Positions 23,800-33,370 of a DNA stretch of 64,000 bases are shown in pieces; the stretch's first letter is position 1; each line of letters starts with the position of its first letter. The DNA comes from Leifsonia xyli (GTDB lineage Bacteria; Actinomycetota; Actinomycetes; Actinomycetales; Microbacteriaceae): assembly GCA_003243275.1 (NCBI GenBank), contig QFQR01000001.1, positions 124,001-188,000 of the forward strand, given 5' to 3'. A program made the translations under genes and the position numbers. A model generated the notes under the pieces. The model was given only the letters and a program-made list of their open reading frames with translations, did no database searches and was not told the DNA's origin.

Positions 23800-26454
23800 G
23801 TGCAGACCGCTGAGATCCAACGCCGCTGGCTGACCTTCTTCGGAGACCGCGGTCACACCGTGGTGCCGTCCGCCTCGCTCGTCACCGACGACCCGGCGCT
23901 GCTCTTCACGGTCGCCGGCATGGTCCCGTTCATCCCCTACTTCACGGGCGTCGTGCCCGCGCCCTTCCCGCGCGCCACCAGCGTGCAGAAGTGCATCCGC
24001 ACCCTCGACATCGAGGAGGTCGGCAAGACCACGCGCCACGGCACCTTCTTCCAGATGAACGGCAACTTCTCCTTCGGCGACTACTTCAAGGAGCAGGCCA
24101 TCGCCTACGCCTGGGAGTTGCTGACCACGGCGCAGGCCGACGGCGGTCTCGGCTTCGCGGAGAAGGATCTCTGGGTCACCGTCTACCAGGACGACGACGA
24201 GGCCTTCGGCTACTGGCGTGCCATCGGCGTTCCCGAGGCGCGCATCCAGCGCTTCGGCAAGGAGGACAACTACTGGTCGACGGGCCTTCCCGGCCCCGCC
24301 GGACCGTGCTCGGAGATCTACTTCGATCGCGGCCCCGCCTACGGCCCCGAGGGCGGCCCGGCGGTCGACGACAACCGGTACATCGAGATCTGGAATCTCG
24401 TCTTCATGCAGTACCTCATCACCAACGTCCGCTCGAAGATCGACTTCGACATCGTGGGCGAGCTGCCGCGCAAGAACATCGACACCGGGATGGGCATGGA
24501 GCGCGTCGCATTCCTGACCCAGGGTGTCGACAACATGTACGAGATCGACCAGGTGCGTCCGGTGCTCGACATGGCCGCCGAGCTCTCGGGCCGCCGCTAC
24601 GGCGCCGACCACGAGGACGACGTGCGGATGCGCGTCATCGCCGACCACGTGCGCTCGAGCCTCATGCTCATGACGGACGGCGTGGCGCCGTCGAACGAGG
24701 GCCGCGGCTACATCCTGCGCCGCCTCATGCGCCGGGTGATCCGGGCGATGCGTCTGCTCGGCGTCGACGCCCCGAGTTTCGCCGAGCTCTTCGACGCCTC
24801 GCGCCACGCGATGCGGGATGCCTACCCCGACGTCGAGGCGGAGTTCGCGCGCACCTCCCGACTCGCGCTCGGCGAGGAGGAGGTGTTCCTGCGCACGCTC
24901 TCGGCGGGGACCACCATCCTCGACGTGGCGATCGCCGACACCAAGACCCAGGGGCGCACCGCGCTGTCGGGCGAGTCCGCGTTCCTGCTGCACGACACCT
25001 TCGGCTTCCCCATCGACCTGACGCTCGAGATCGCGGAGGAGGCGGGGCTCTCGGTCGACCGTGCCGCGTTCGACACGCTCATGTCGGAGCAGCGGTCGCG
25101 CGCGAAGGCGGACGCCAAGGCGAAGAAGGCCGGTCTCGCCGATCTCTCCGTCTACTCCGCGTTCCGCGCCCAGGGCGAGACGGTGTTCACGGGCTACGAC
25201 TACCTGCAGACCGAGAGTCGTGTGCTGGGCCTCCTGGTCGACGGCGTCTCGGTGCCGTCGGCGCGGGCCGGGCAGACGGCGGAGGTCATCCTCGCCGAGA
25301 CCGCCCTCTACGCGGAGTCGGGTGGCCAGGCCGCCGACAAGGGCGCCATCGTCGGCGACGGCTTCGATCTCGAGGTGCTCGACGTGCAGCGTCCCGTCAA
25401 GGGGCTCGTGAGCCACACCGTGACGGTGCGGTCCGGCGAGGTCTCGGTCGGTGCGGCGGCGACGAGCGTGGTCGACCGCGACTACCGCCACTCCGCGACC
25501 CAGGCCCACTCGGCGACCCACCTCATCCACGCCGCCCTGCGCCAGACGCTGGGGCAGGAGGCGCATCAGGCGGGCTCCTTCAACAAGGCGGGCTATCTGC
25601 GCCTCGACTTCTCCTGGAATCAGGCGCTCAGCCCCGCGACCCGCAGCGAGGTCGAGGAGATCGCCAACAACGCGGTGCGCGACAACCTCGAGGTCGTCAC
25701 CCGCATCCTCCCGCTCGACGAGGCGCGCAAGGCCGGGGCGATGGCGCTGTTCGGTGAGAAGTACGGCGACACGGTGCGGATGGTCGACATCGGCGGCCCG
25801 TGGTCGCGGGAGCTCTGCGCGGGCACCCACGTGCGCACCTCGGCGGAGGTGGGGCTCGTGAACCTGGTCTCCGAGTCGAGTGTCGGATCGACCAACCGGC
25901 GGGTCGAGGCGCTGGTCGGCCTCGATGCCTTCCGCGACCTCGCCGCCGAGCGTGCGATCGTGAGTCAGCTCACCTCGAGCCTGAAGACGCCGCGCGAGCA
26001 GCTGCCCGAGCGGATCAACGACCTCGTGACGCAGTTGAAGGCGGCCGAGAAGAAGATCGCGGCGTTCGAGGCGAGCAAGCTCGCGGGGCGGGTTCCCGAG
26101 CTCGCGGCGCAGGCGACGCGGCTCGGTGCGGTGCTCGCGGTGGTCGACGATCTCGGCGAGCTCGCCTCGGTCGACGAGCTGCGCAGCCTCGTGACCTCGG
26201 TGCGTGAGCGGCTGCAGTCCGAAGTCGCCGTCGTGGCACTCGGTGCGCGGGTGGCGGGGAAGCCGTCGATCATCGTGGCGACCACGGCAGGTGCGCGCGA
26301 GGCCGGGGCGGCAGCGGGTGCCCTCGCCAAGGGCGCCGCGGCGACCCTGGGCGGTGGCGGCGGCGGCAAGGACGATCTGGCGCAGGGCGGCGGCTCCGAT
26401 GTCGCGGCGCTCCCGGCAGCGCTCGAGGGCGTGCGCGCGGCGCTGCGCGGGTGA
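23800..26454 (+). CDS. alaS: Alanine--tRNA ligase
   Basis: 884 residues, full length. Class II core with MNGNFSFGDYFKEQAI and the aminoacylation loop GPAGPCSEIYFDRGP. The editing domain has the zinc ligands HSATHLIH and CAGTHVRTSAEVG. The C-terminal oligomerisation domain is rich in Gly/Ala and ends GGGGGGKDDLAQGGG. GTG start with GGAG 7 nt upstream. It heads alaS-ruvX-mltG-aroECKB, all linked by overlaps or short gaps. Confidence 0.97.
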   Translation: MQTAEIQRRWLTFFGDRGHTVVPSASLVTDDPALLFTVAGMVPFIPYFTGVVPAPFPRATSVQKCIRTLDIEEVGKTTRHGTFFQMNGNFSFGDYFKEQAIAYAWELLTTAQADGGLGFAEKDLWVTVYQDDDEAFGYWRAIGVPEARIQRFGKEDNYWSTGLPGPAGPCSEIYFDRGPAYGPEGGPAVDDNRYIEIWNLVFMQYLITNVRSKIDFDIVGELPRKNIDTGMGMERVAFLTQGVDNMYEIDQVRPVLDMAAELSGRRYGADHEDDVRMRVIADHVRSSLMLMTDGVAPSNEGRGYILRRLMRRVIRAMRLLGVDAPSFAELFDASRHAMRDAYPDVEAEFARTSRLALGEEEVFLRTLSAGTTILDVAIADTKTQGRTALSGESAFLLHDTFGFPIDLTLEIAEEAGLSVDRAAFDTLMSEQRSRAKADAKAKKAGLADLSVYSAFRAQGETVFTGYDYLQTESRVLGLLVDGVSVPSARAGQTAEVILAETALYAESGGQAADKGAIVGDGFDLEVLDVQRPVKGLVSHTVTVRSGEVSVGAAATSVVDRDYRHSATQAHSATHLIHAALRQTLGQEAHQAGSFNKAGYLRLDFSWNQALSPATRSEVEEIANNAVRDNLEVVTRILPLDEARKAGAMALFGEKYGDTVRMVDIGGPWSRELCAGTHVRTSAEVGLVNLVSESSVGSTNRRVEALVGLDAFRDLAAERAIVSQLTSSLKTPREQLPERINDLVTQLKAAEKKIAAFEASKLAGRVPELAAQATRLGAVLAVVDDLGELASVDELRSLVTSVRERLQSEVAVVALGARVAGKPSIIVATTAGAREAGAAAGALAKGAAATLGGGGGGKDDLAQGGGSDVAALPAALEGVRAALRG

Positions 26455-26903
26455 TGCGTCGCGGGGTCCGGATCGGCGTCGACGTCGGGCGAGCCCGGGT
26501 CGGCGTCGCACGGTGCGACCCGGACGGGCTGCTCGCGACCCCCATCGAGACGCTGCCGCGCGGCGTCGACACGGTTCCCGCACTGCTCGCGCACGCGCGG
26601 GAGCTCGACGCGGTCGAGTTCGTGGTCGGCCTTCCGCTGTCGTTGAGCGGCGCCGACACGCCCTCCACCACGGATGCGCGCGAGTTCGCCGAGCAGCTGG
26701 CGGCCGCATCCGCGTTGCCCGTCCGCCTCGTGGACGAGCGGCTCAGCACGGTCACCGCTCACAGGCAGCTCCAGGCAGGCGGTCGGCGCGCGAAGGGCTC
26801 ACGTTCCGTCGTCGATCAGGTGGCCGCTGTTATCATCCTCCAGAACGCCCTCGACTCCGAGAGGATGTCGGAACGTCCCCCCGGTTCCGTCGTCCCCCAA
26901 TGA
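26454..26903 (+). CDS. ruvX: Holliday junction resolvase-like protein RuvX (YqgF)
   Basis: 149 residues. RNase H-fold protein: RIGVDVGRARVGVARCD with the first catalytic Asp, VEFVVGLPLSLSG with the second strand, and LVDERLSTVTAHRQL. In Escherichia coli the homologue matures the 5' end of 16S rRNA. The ATG at 26454 overlaps the alaS stop (TGATG); the GTG three nt earlier is an alternative. The 12-nt gap to mltG suggests one transcript. Confidence 0.92.
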   Translation: MRRGVRIGVDVGRARVGVARCDPDGLLATPIETLPRGVDTVPALLAHARELDAVEFVVGLPLSLSGADTPSTTDAREFAEQLAAASALPVRLVDERLSTVTAHRQLQAGGRRAKGSRSVVDQVAAVIILQNALDSERMSERPPGSVVPQ

Positions 26904-26915
26904 AAGACCGACACC

Positions 26916-28157
26916 GTGGCCTCTGAACCGAGCTGGGACGACATCTTCGGCCCCGGATCCGCTCCGACCTCGACCACCGCGCAGGCTGCGCCGGCGGCGG
27001 GCGATCAGCCGTCGCGGCGCGCGCTCCGCGGGGCCGGTTCGGCGGGCGACGGAACGGGCGCGCGTCCGCGCCGGAAGCGTCGAGGCGGTGCACCCTGGGG
27101 GTGGATCATCGCCCTCGTGATCATCGGCGGCCTCGTCACCGCCGGCGGTGTCTACGTCTGGACCAACTACGGCGAGAAGATCCAGGAACTGCTCGGGATC
27201 GCGCCGCCCAACGACTACACGGGCGAGGGCAACGGCAAGGAGGCGACGGTCGTCATCGAGTCCGGCGACATCGGATCCGACGTCGCCACCAAGCTCGAGA
27301 AGGCCGGGGTCACGATGACCTTCGACGCCGTCTACCAGCTGCTCCTCGCCGACTCGAGCATCACCTTCGAGCCGGGCAACTACCGTCTGCAGAAGGAGAT
27401 GAGCGCCAAGGCGGCGATCGCCGCGCTGCAGGACCCGGCCAACAAGATCGTCAACCAGGTCACGATCCCGGAGGGGGTCACCGCGGCCAGCGCGCTCGAG
27501 CTCATCGCCTCCGCGACCCAGATCCCGCTCGCGGATCTCCAGGCGGCCGCCGCCGATCCCACGAGCTTCGGCATCCCAGCCGGCAGCCCCGGCATCGAAG
27601 GCTGGCTCTTCCCTGCGACCTACAGCTTCGATCCAGGCGTGACGGCGCACGACGCGATCAAGATGCTCGTCGACAAGATGTTCGAGACCCTCGACGCGGC
27701 GGGCGTCGCCCCGGAGCGGCGCTTCACCGTGCTCACGCTCGCCTCCATCGTGCAGCGCGAGTCGGGCCCCAACGTCGCCGACATGGCCAAGATCGCGCGG
27801 GTCTTCCAGAACCGCCTCGACCGCGGGATGAACCTGCAGTCGGATGCGACGGTCGCCTACGGCACGGGCAACACGCACACCGTGTGGACGACCGCCGCCG
27901 AGCGCGCCGACGCCTCCAACAAGTACAACACCTACGCCAACCCGGGACTCCCGATCGGACCGATCGGTCTCCCCGGCGCGGATGCGATCGCGGCAGCCCA
28001 GGCGCCGGCTGCCGGGTCGTGGTTGTACTTCGTCCCGATCAACCTGAAGACCGGCGAGACCGTGTTCTCGAACACGCTCGCCGAGCACGACAAGGCAGCC
28101 AAGGAGCTCTACGCCTGGTGCAAGGCGAGCGACGAGAACGCCAGCTATTGTGAGTGA
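26916..28157 (+). CDS. mltG: Endolytic murein transglycosylase MltG (YceG)
   Basis: 413 residues. It cuts nascent glycan strands and so sets peptidoglycan chain length. Disordered Pro/Ala/Arg-rich cytoplasmic N-terminus (1-60), one membrane helix at about 61-82, a LysM-like subdomain, then the YceG catalytic domain with Glu282 in SIVQRESGPNVADMAKIARV and the signature NTYANPGLPIGPI. GTG start. Overlaps aroE by 8 nt. Confidence 0.95.
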   Translation: MASEPSWDDIFGPGSAPTSTTAQAAPAAGDQPSRRALRGAGSAGDGTGARPRRKRRGGAPWGWIIALVIIGGLVTAGGVYVWTNYGEKIQELLGIAPPNDYTGEGNGKEATVVIESGDIGSDVATKLEKAGVTMTFDAVYQLLLADSSITFEPGNYRLQKEMSAKAAIAALQDPANKIVNQVTIPEGVTAASALELIASATQIPLADLQAAAADPTSFGIPAGSPGIEGWLFPATYSFDPGVTAHDAIKMLVDKMFETLDAAGVAPERRFTVLTLASIVQRESGPNVADMAKIARVFQNRLDRGMNLQSDATVAYGTGNTHTVWTTAAERADASNKYNTYANPGLPIGPIGLPGADAIAAAQAPAAGSWLYFVPINLKTGETVFSNTLAEHDKAAKELYAWCKASDENASYCE

Positions 28158-28977
28158 CCGCTCGCGGCTCGCGGTTCTCGGCTCGCCCATCGAGCACTCG
28201 CGATCGCCGCAGCTGCATCTCGCCGCCTATCGCGTGCTCGGCCTCGACTGGTCCTATGACCGCGTGGAGGTCGACGACGCGGGTCTCGACGCCTTCGTCG
28301 CCGGACTCGACACCTCCTGGCGCGGCCTGTCGCTGACGATGCCGCTCAAGCGCCGCGTCGCGGAGCTCGTGCCCGAGCTCGACGAGGTCGCGCGTCGCAC
28401 CCGGCAGGGCAACACGATCCTGCTCGACCGCGGGCGGGCGGTGAAGGCCTTCAACACCGATGTGCACGGCATCCTCGCCGCGCTCGGCGGCGCGGGGGTG
28501 GCATCCGCGGGCCGCGCGACCGTGCTGGGCGGCGGCGCGACGGCGGAGAGCGCGGTCGTGGCGCTCGGGGAGCTCGGCACCGAGGTGACGGTCGCGGTGC
28601 GCGATGTCGAGAAGGTCGCCCGCTCGGGCACCTTCGCGCACACGACGCTCGTGCGGCTCGGGCCGGATGCGGACGCCGCCCTCGCCGCGAGCGACGTCGT
28701 CGTCAGCACCCTCCCGCCCGGCGCGGATCTCGCGGCCTCGATCGCACCGCCCCCACCGCTTGATGCCGCGCAGACCCTCCTCGACGTCGCCTACGCCCCG
28801 TGGCCCACACCGCTCGCGAGCGCCTGGCAGAACGCGGGCGGGCGCATCGTGCACGGTCTCGAGATGCTGCTGCACCAGGCGGTGCATCAGGTGCGCATCT
28901 TCGTCGCGGGCGATCCCGCGGTTCCCCTTCCGCGGGAGCCGGAGGTCATCCGGGCGATGCGCGCCGCTGTGGAATGA
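28150..28977 (+). CDS. aroE: Shikimate dehydrogenase
   Basis: 275 residues. Reduces 3-dehydroshikimate to shikimate. Substrate motif SPIEHSRSPQLHLAAY, the catalytic Lys in LSLTMPLKRRV, and NTDVHG with the catalytic Asp. The nucleotide-binding Gly loop is VLGGGATAES rather than the usual GAGGAS, as in many actinobacterial homologues. C-terminal HGLEMLLHQA is conserved. First of four contiguous shikimate genes. Confidence 0.95.
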   Translation: MSDRSRLAVLGSPIEHSRSPQLHLAAYRVLGLDWSYDRVEVDDAGLDAFVAGLDTSWRGLSLTMPLKRRVAELVPELDEVARRTRQGNTILLDRGRAVKAFNTDVHGILAALGGAGVASAGRATVLGGGATAESAVVALGELGTEVTVAVRDVEKVARSGTFAHTTLVRLGPDADAALAASDVVVSTLPPGADLAASIAPPPPLDAAQTLLDVAYAPWPTPLASAWQNAGGRIVHGLEMLLHQAVHQVRIFVAGDPAVPLPREPEVIRAMRAAVE

Positions 28978-28985
28978 TCGAGAGC

Positions 28986-30185
28986 ATGCTGCGTTGGTTG
29001 ACGGCCGGTGAGTCGCACGGACCCGAACTGGTCGCGATCCTCGAGGGGATGCCGGCCGATGTGCCGATCCTCCCCGAGCAGATCCAGGCAGACCTGCAGC
29101 GTCGCACCCTCGGCTACGGCCGCGGCGCGCGCATGAAGTTCGAGCAGGACGAGCTCTCGATCTCGGGCGGCATCCGCTTCGGGCGCACCATGGGCAGCCC
29201 CATCGCGCTGCGCATCGGCAACACCGAGTGGCCGCGCTGGGTCGAGGTCATGTCGGCGACCCCGGTCGACCCGGAGACGCTTCCGAAGGGTCGCGGAGCC
29301 GCCCTGACGCGTCCACGCCCCGGCCACGCGGACCTCGTGGGGATGCAGAAGTACGGCTTCCCAGAGGCGCGCAACGTGCTCGAGCGCGCGAGCGCCAGGG
29401 AGACGGCCGCCCGGGTGGCGCTCGGTGCCGTGGCGCGCGCGTTCCTCGGCGAGGTCGGCATCCGGCTCGTGGCGCACACCCTCGCGATCGAGACGGTGCG
29501 CGTGCCAGAGGGCGCCCCGCTGCCGACCCCCGACGACGTGACCGCCCTGGATGCCGATCCGCTGCGCTGCTTCGACGCCGCCACCTCGGAGGCGATGGTC
29601 GCCCGCATCGACCGCGCGCACGAGGACGGCGACACGCTCGGCGGCGTCGTCGAGGTGCTCGCCTACGGGGTTCCCCCCGGGCTCGGGAGCTACACCCACT
29701 GGGACCGTCGGCTCGACGCGCAGCTCGCCGCGGCGCTCATGGGGATCCAGGCGATCAAGGGCGTCGAGCTCGGCGACGGCTTCGAGACCACGCGGCGCCC
29801 CGGTTCCGCGGCGCACGACGAGCTCGTGACGGAGAACGGCGTCATCCGCCGCGAGTCCGACCGGGCCGGCGGCACCGAGGGCGGCATGTCCACCGGAACC
29901 GTGCTGCGCGTCCGCGCGGGGATGAAGCCCATCGCGACCGTGCCGCATGCGCTCCGCACCGTCGACGTCTCCACCGGCGAGGCGGCCACAGCGCACCACC
30001 AGCGCTCGGATGTCTGCGCCGTCCCCGCCTCCGGGGTCGTCGCGGAGGCCATGGTCGCCCTCGTGCTCGCGAATGCGGTGCTCGAGAAGTTCGGCGGCGA
30101 CTCGGTCGCTGAGACGCGTCGCAACCTCGAGGCCTACCTCGCGGCGATCCCCGAGGCGCTTCGCACGCTCGCCGACCCCGCATGA
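28986..30185 (+). CDS. aroC: Chorismate synthase
   Basis: 399 residues. Makes chorismate from EPSP with reduced FMN. Family signatures GESHGPELVAILEGMPAD, GRGARMKFEQDE, RPRPGHADLVGMQKYGF, ARETAARVALGAVAR and the C-terminal HHQRSDVCAVPASGVVAEAM. The start used is ATG 28986 (MLRWLTAGESHG, the usual beginning). ATG 28974, which overlaps the aroE stop as ATGA, would add four residues and is also plausible. Overlaps aroK by 4 nt. Confidence 0.96.
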   Translation: MLRWLTAGESHGPELVAILEGMPADVPILPEQIQADLQRRTLGYGRGARMKFEQDELSISGGIRFGRTMGSPIALRIGNTEWPRWVEVMSATPVDPETLPKGRGAALTRPRPGHADLVGMQKYGFPEARNVLERASARETAARVALGAVARAFLGEVGIRLVAHTLAIETVRVPEGAPLPTPDDVTALDADPLRCFDAATSEAMVARIDRAHEDGDTLGGVVEVLAYGVPPGLGSYTHWDRRLDAQLAAALMGIQAIKGVELGDGFETTRRPGSAAHDELVTENGVIRRESDRAGGTEGGMSTGTVLRVRAGMKPIATVPHALRTVDVSTGEAATAHHQRSDVCAVPASGVVAEAMVALVLANAVLEKFGGDSVAETRRNLEAYLAAIPEALRTLADPA

Positions 30186-30694
30186 GCGGCCCGCTCGCCG
30201 TCTTCATCGGCCCGATGGGCTCCGGGAAGACCCGCATCGGCAAGCGGGTGGCCCGCTCGCTCGGCGTCGCCTTCACCGACACCGACAAGCTCATCGTGCG
30301 GGCGCACGGCCCGATCGCCGACATCTTCGACGCCCACGGCGAGCCGCACTTCCGCAGCCTGGAGCGCGATGTGGTGCACGAGGCGCTGCACGGCGCAGGG
30401 ATCGTCTCCCTCGGCGGGGGCGCGGTGCTCGACGCGGGCACGCAGGACGTGCTCGCGGGGCTTCCCGTTGTCTATCTGCGGGTGAACGCGGCTGCGGTCG
30501 CCTCCCGCATCGCCGACGGCAAGCGTCCGCTCGTGCGCGGCGGCGTCGACGACTGGCAGCGGATCTACGACGCGCGCCGCTCGACCTACGAGCGGCTCGC
30601 ATCCGTCACCTTCGACACCACGAGCTCGAGCGATGAACGCATCGCCCAGGATGTGGTGGCGTGGGTCGAGAGCAGGGAGCGGGAACAGCGATGA
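30182..30694 (+). CDS. aroK: Shikimate kinase
   Basis: 170 residues. Phosphorylates shikimate at O-3. Walker A GPMGSGKTRIGK at about 10-21, the shikimate-binding Asp in FTDTDKLIV, FR-S-LERDVV, and SLGGGAVL. The lid contains KRPLVRG. ATGA overlaps on both sides place it tightly between aroC and aroB. Confidence 0.95.
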   Translation: MSGPLAVFIGPMGSGKTRIGKRVARSLGVAFTDTDKLIVRAHGPIADIFDAHGEPHFRSLERDVVHEALHGAGIVSLGGGAVLDAGTQDVLAGLPVVYLRVNAAAVASRIADGKRPLVRGGVDDWQRIYDARRSTYERLASVTFDTTSSSDERIAQDVVAWVESREREQR

Positions 30695-31776
30695 GCGACA
30701 CGACGGTCATCCCGGTGGCGGGAACCGGCCAGTTGGCGGACTACGAGGTGCTCGTCGGTCGCGGCGTGCTCGGCCGGCTCGCCGAGACCTTGCCGCCGCG
30801 GGCGGAGAAGCTGCTCGTCATCCACGCTCCCGCGCTCGCCTCGCGCGCCGAGCAGCTTCGCGAGCAGCTCGCGGATCGCTACCAGGTGCTCCTCGCCGAG
30901 GTTCCGGATGCCGAGGGCGCCAAGCGCGTCGAGGTCGCCGCGTTCTGCTGGCAGATCCTCGGCCAGACCGACTTCACCCGCAGCGACGCGATCGTCGGCC
31001 TCGGCGGGGGCGCGACGACCGATCTCGCCGGGTTCGTGGCCGCGACCTGGCTGCGCGGCATCGAGGTGGTGCAGGTGCCGACCACGGTGCTCGCGATGGT
31101 CGATGCGGCGGTCGGGGGGAAGACCGGCATCAACACGGCCGAGGGGAAGAACCTCGTGGGCGCCTTCTGGTCGCCGAGGGCGGTGCTGTGCGATCTGGAG
31201 CTGCTCGACAGCCTGCCCCGCAACGAGGTGCTGGCGGGCTTCGCCGAGGTCGTGAAGGCCGGATTCATCGCCGAGCCGGAGATCCTCGAGCTCGTGGAGG
31301 CGGATCCCGCCCGGGCGACCGATCCGAGCACCCCCGAGTTCCGCCGTGCGATCGAGCTCGCGATCGGCATGAAGGCGCGGGTCGTGGGCGAGGACTTCAC
31401 AGAGCAGGGGCTGCGCGAGATCCTCAACTACGGGCACACCCTCGGTCACGCGATCGAGCACGCCGAGCGCTACCAGTGGCGCCACGGCGCCGCGATCGCG
31501 ATCGGCATGATGTTCGCGGCCGAGCTCTCGCGGCTCACCCGGCACCTCTCGGATGCCGACGTCGAACGCCACCGCCGCATCCTCGACTCCCTCGACCTGC
31601 CGACCAGCTACCCCGCGGGGCGCTGGCCGAGCCTGCTCGCCACGATGAAGCGCGACAAGAAGGCTCGCGGCGCGCTCATGCGCTTCATCGTGCTCGACGA
31701 CATCGGCCGACCGACGGTGCTGCAAGGCCCCGACGAGTCGCTGCTGTTCTCGGCGTATCAGGAGATCGCCTCGTAG
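30691..31776 (+). CDS. aroB: 3-Dehydroquinate synthase
   Basis: 361 residues. NAD- and metal-dependent cyclisation of DAHP. Signatures VGLGGGATTDLAGFVAATWLRG, VPTTVLAMVDAAVGGKTGIN, KNLVGAFWSP and the metal ligands in GEDFTEQGLREILNYGHTLGHAIE. The ATG at 30691 overlaps the aroK stop (ATGA); an in-frame upstream Met lies within aroK and is not used. Last overlapping gene of the aroECKB run. Confidence 0.96.
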   Translation: MSDTTVIPVAGTGQLADYEVLVGRGVLGRLAETLPPRAEKLLVIHAPALASRAEQLREQLADRYQVLLAEVPDAEGAKRVEVAAFCWQILGQTDFTRSDAIVGLGGGATTDLAGFVAATWLRGIEVVQVPTTVLAMVDAAVGGKTGINTAEGKNLVGAFWSPRAVLCDLELLDSLPRNEVLAGFAEVVKAGFIAEPEILELVEADPARATDPSTPEFRRAIELAIGMKARVVGEDFTEQGLREILNYGHTLGHAIEHAERYQWRHGAAIAIGMMFAAELSRLTRHLSDADVERHRRILDSLDLPTSYPAGRWPSLLATMKRDKKARGALMRFIVLDDIGRPTVLQGPDESLLFSAYQEIAS

Positions 31777-31801
31777 CGGTGCCGGGCGAAACCCGCCCCG
31801 C

Positions 31802-31807
31802 TAGGCT
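31802..31807 (+). promoter_or_regulatory. Leaderless-type -10 (TAGGCT) for aroQ
   Basis: TAGGCT followed by 7 nt and the ATG at 31815, so aroQ can be transcribed separately from aroB. Confidence 0.55.
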
Positions 31808-31814
31808 CGTGCAC

Positions 31815-32252
31815 ATGTCGCGCGTCATGGTGCTCAACGGACCCAACCTCGGACGACTCGGCACCCGCGAGCCCGACGTCTACGGCGCGCAGGACCTCTC
31901 GGCGCTGCGTGTGCTCCTCGCCGAGGAGGGCGGTGACGCCGTCGAGATCGACCTGCGCCAGACCGACGATGAGACCGAACTCGTGCACTGGCTCTACGAA
32001 GCGGTCGACGCGCGCACCCCGGTCATCATGAACCCCGCGGCGTTCACGCACTACAGCTACGCCCTGCGGGATGCCGTGGCGCTCGTCACGAAAGCGGGCG
32101 TGCCGCTCGTCGAGGTGCACATCTCCAACCCGCACGCCCGCGAGGAGTTCCGCCACCACAGCGTCATCTCGGGCGTCGCATCCGGCGTCATCGCGGGCTT
32201 CGGCTTCGACTCCTACGTGCTGGCGCTGTCCGCCATCCGTCGCATGGCGTAG
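31815..32252 (+). CDS. aroQ: Type II 3-dehydroquinate dehydratase
   Basis: 145 residues. Dehydrates 3-dehydroquinate, the step between AroB and AroE. Contains VLNGPNLGRLGTREPDVYG with the active-site Tyr and Arg, INPAAFTHYSYALRDAV-like NPAAFTHYSYALRDAV, VEVHISNPHAREEFRHHS with the catalytic His, and GFGFDSYVLAL. With aroE, C, K and B in this window, only DAHP synthase and EPSP synthase are missing for the full route to chorismate. Confidence 0.96.
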   Translation: MSRVMVLNGPNLGRLGTREPDVYGAQDLSALRVLLAEEGGDAVEIDLRQTDDETELVHWLYEAVDARTPVIMNPAAFTHYSYALRDAVALVTKAGVPLVEVHISNPHAREEFRHHSVISGVASGVIAGFGFDSYVLALSAIRRMA

Positions 32253-32272
32253 TTCGCGCCCGGCGCGGTCGT

Positions 32273-32278
32273 TACACT
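32273..32278 (+). promoter_or_regulatory. -10 element (TACACT) of efp-nusB
   Basis: TACACT gives a start near 32285 and a leader of about 46 nt before the efp ATG. Confidence 0.45.
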
Positions 32279-32330
32279 TGCACGGGCGCATCCGCCCCTC
32301 ATCTTCATCGAAACGGAACAGCGAACGAGC

Positions 32331-32888
32331 ATGGCCACGACGAACGACATCAAGAACGGCAGCGTCCTCAGCATCGACGGACAGCTCTGGAACGTGGTGG
32401 AGTTCCAGCACGTCAAGCCCGGCAAGGGTGGCGCGTTCGTGCGCACCAAGCTGAAGAACGTGCTGTCGGGCAAGGTCGTCGACCGCACCTTCAACGCGGG
32501 CACCAAGATCGACTTCGCCACCGTCGACCGTCGCGACTTCCAGTACCTCTACCGTGACGGCGACGGCTTCGTGTTCATGGACACGAGCGACTACGACCAG
32601 GTCACCATCCCCGCCGCCACGGTGGGAGACGCGGCCCACTTCATGCTCGAGAACCAGGAGGTGCAGATCGCGCTGCACGAGGGCGAGGCGCTCTACGTCG
32701 AGCTGCCGGCCTCCGTCGTGCTCGAGGTCACCTACACCGAGCCGGGTCTGCAGGGTGACCGCTCGAGCGCGGGCACGAAGCCCGCGACGCTCGAGACCGG
32801 CTACGAGATCCAGGTGCCGCTGTTCCTCGAGACCGGCACCAAGGTCAAGGTCGACACCCGCTCGGGTGACTACCTCGGCCGCGTCTGA
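32331..32888 (+). CDS. efp: Elongation factor P
   Basis: 185 residues, three beta-barrel domains. It rescues ribosomes stalled at proline runs. The tip loop reads KPGKGGAFVRTK, with Lys where other lineages carry a modified Lys or Arg. The C-terminal OB domain has GYEIQVPLFLETGTKVKVDT and ends SGDYLGRV. Efp followed by nusB is the usual order. Only 6 nt separate it from nusB. Confidence 0.97.
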   Translation: MATTNDIKNGSVLSIDGQLWNVVEFQHVKPGKGGAFVRTKLKNVLSGKVVDRTFNAGTKIDFATVDRRDFQYLYRDGDGFVFMDTSDYDQVTIPAATVGDAAHFMLENQEVQIALHEGEALYVELPASVVLEVTYTEPGLQGDRSSAGTKPATLETGYEIQVPLFLETGTKVKVDTRSGDYLGRV

Positions 32889-32894
32889 GCCGCG

Positions 32895-33305
32895 GTGAGC
32901 GCACGGAGCAAGGCCCGCAAGCGGGCGGTCGACGTCCTGTACGGGGCGGATCTTCGCGAGCGCACGCTCGCCGATGCACTCGTCGACGAGGAGCGGCGCG
33001 CCGCAGAGCAGCCGGTCCGCGAGGGATCGTGGCGCTACGCGCGCGAGATCGTCGAGGGTGTGGCCGCGCACACGGGCGAGCTCGACGCCGCGATCGGCGA
33101 ACATGCCCACGGCTGGCCGCTCGAGAGGATGCCGGTGCTCGACCGCGCCATCATCCGCGCGGGCGCCTGGGAGATCCTCTTCAACGACGAGGTGCCGGAT
33201 GCCGTGGCGATCTCCGAGGCGGTGCAGCTCGCGTCCGAGCTGAGCACCGACGACTCGGCGAGCTTCGTCAACGGAGTGCTCTCGGCGATCGCCCGCACCC
33301 GCTGA
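32895..33305 (+). CDS. nusB: Transcription antitermination factor NusB
   Basis: 136 residues, all helical. With NusE (S10) it binds boxA RNA in rRNA operons. Typical features are the basic start SARSKARKRAVDVLYGADLR, the core WPLERMPVLDRAIIRAGAWEI, and the final VAISEAVQLASELSTDDSASFVNGVLSAI. GTG start. Last gene of the aro-efp-nusB block; in related genomes pyrR commonly follows directly. Confidence 0.96.
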   Translation: MSARSKARKRAVDVLYGADLRERTLADALVDEERRAAEQPVREGSWRYAREIVEGVAAHTGELDAAIGEHAHGWPLERMPVLDRAIIRAGAWEILFNDEVPDAVAISEAVQLASELSTDDSASFVNGVLSAIARTR

Positions 33306-33313
33306 GACGGCAC

Positions 33314-33339
33314 CGTCGAGGCCGCGCGCGACCTCGACG
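33314..33339 (+). terminator. Possible terminator hairpin after nusB
   Basis: CGTCGAGG (33314-33321) pairs with CCTCGACG (33332-33339), an 8-bp perfect stem with a 10-nt loop, 8 nt after the nusB stop. No T run. A second small dyad, GCGCA-TGT-TGCGC (33342-33354), follows at once. Confidence 0.45.
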
Positions 33340-33370
33340 CGGCGCATGTTGCGCTCCATGACACGCCGTT

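Noticed and set aside
33342..33354. GCGCATGTTGCGC as a regulator site for the ABC importer
   Set aside because: A 5-bp dyad of GC-rich arms is too short to separate from chance here; only noted beside the hairpin at 33314.
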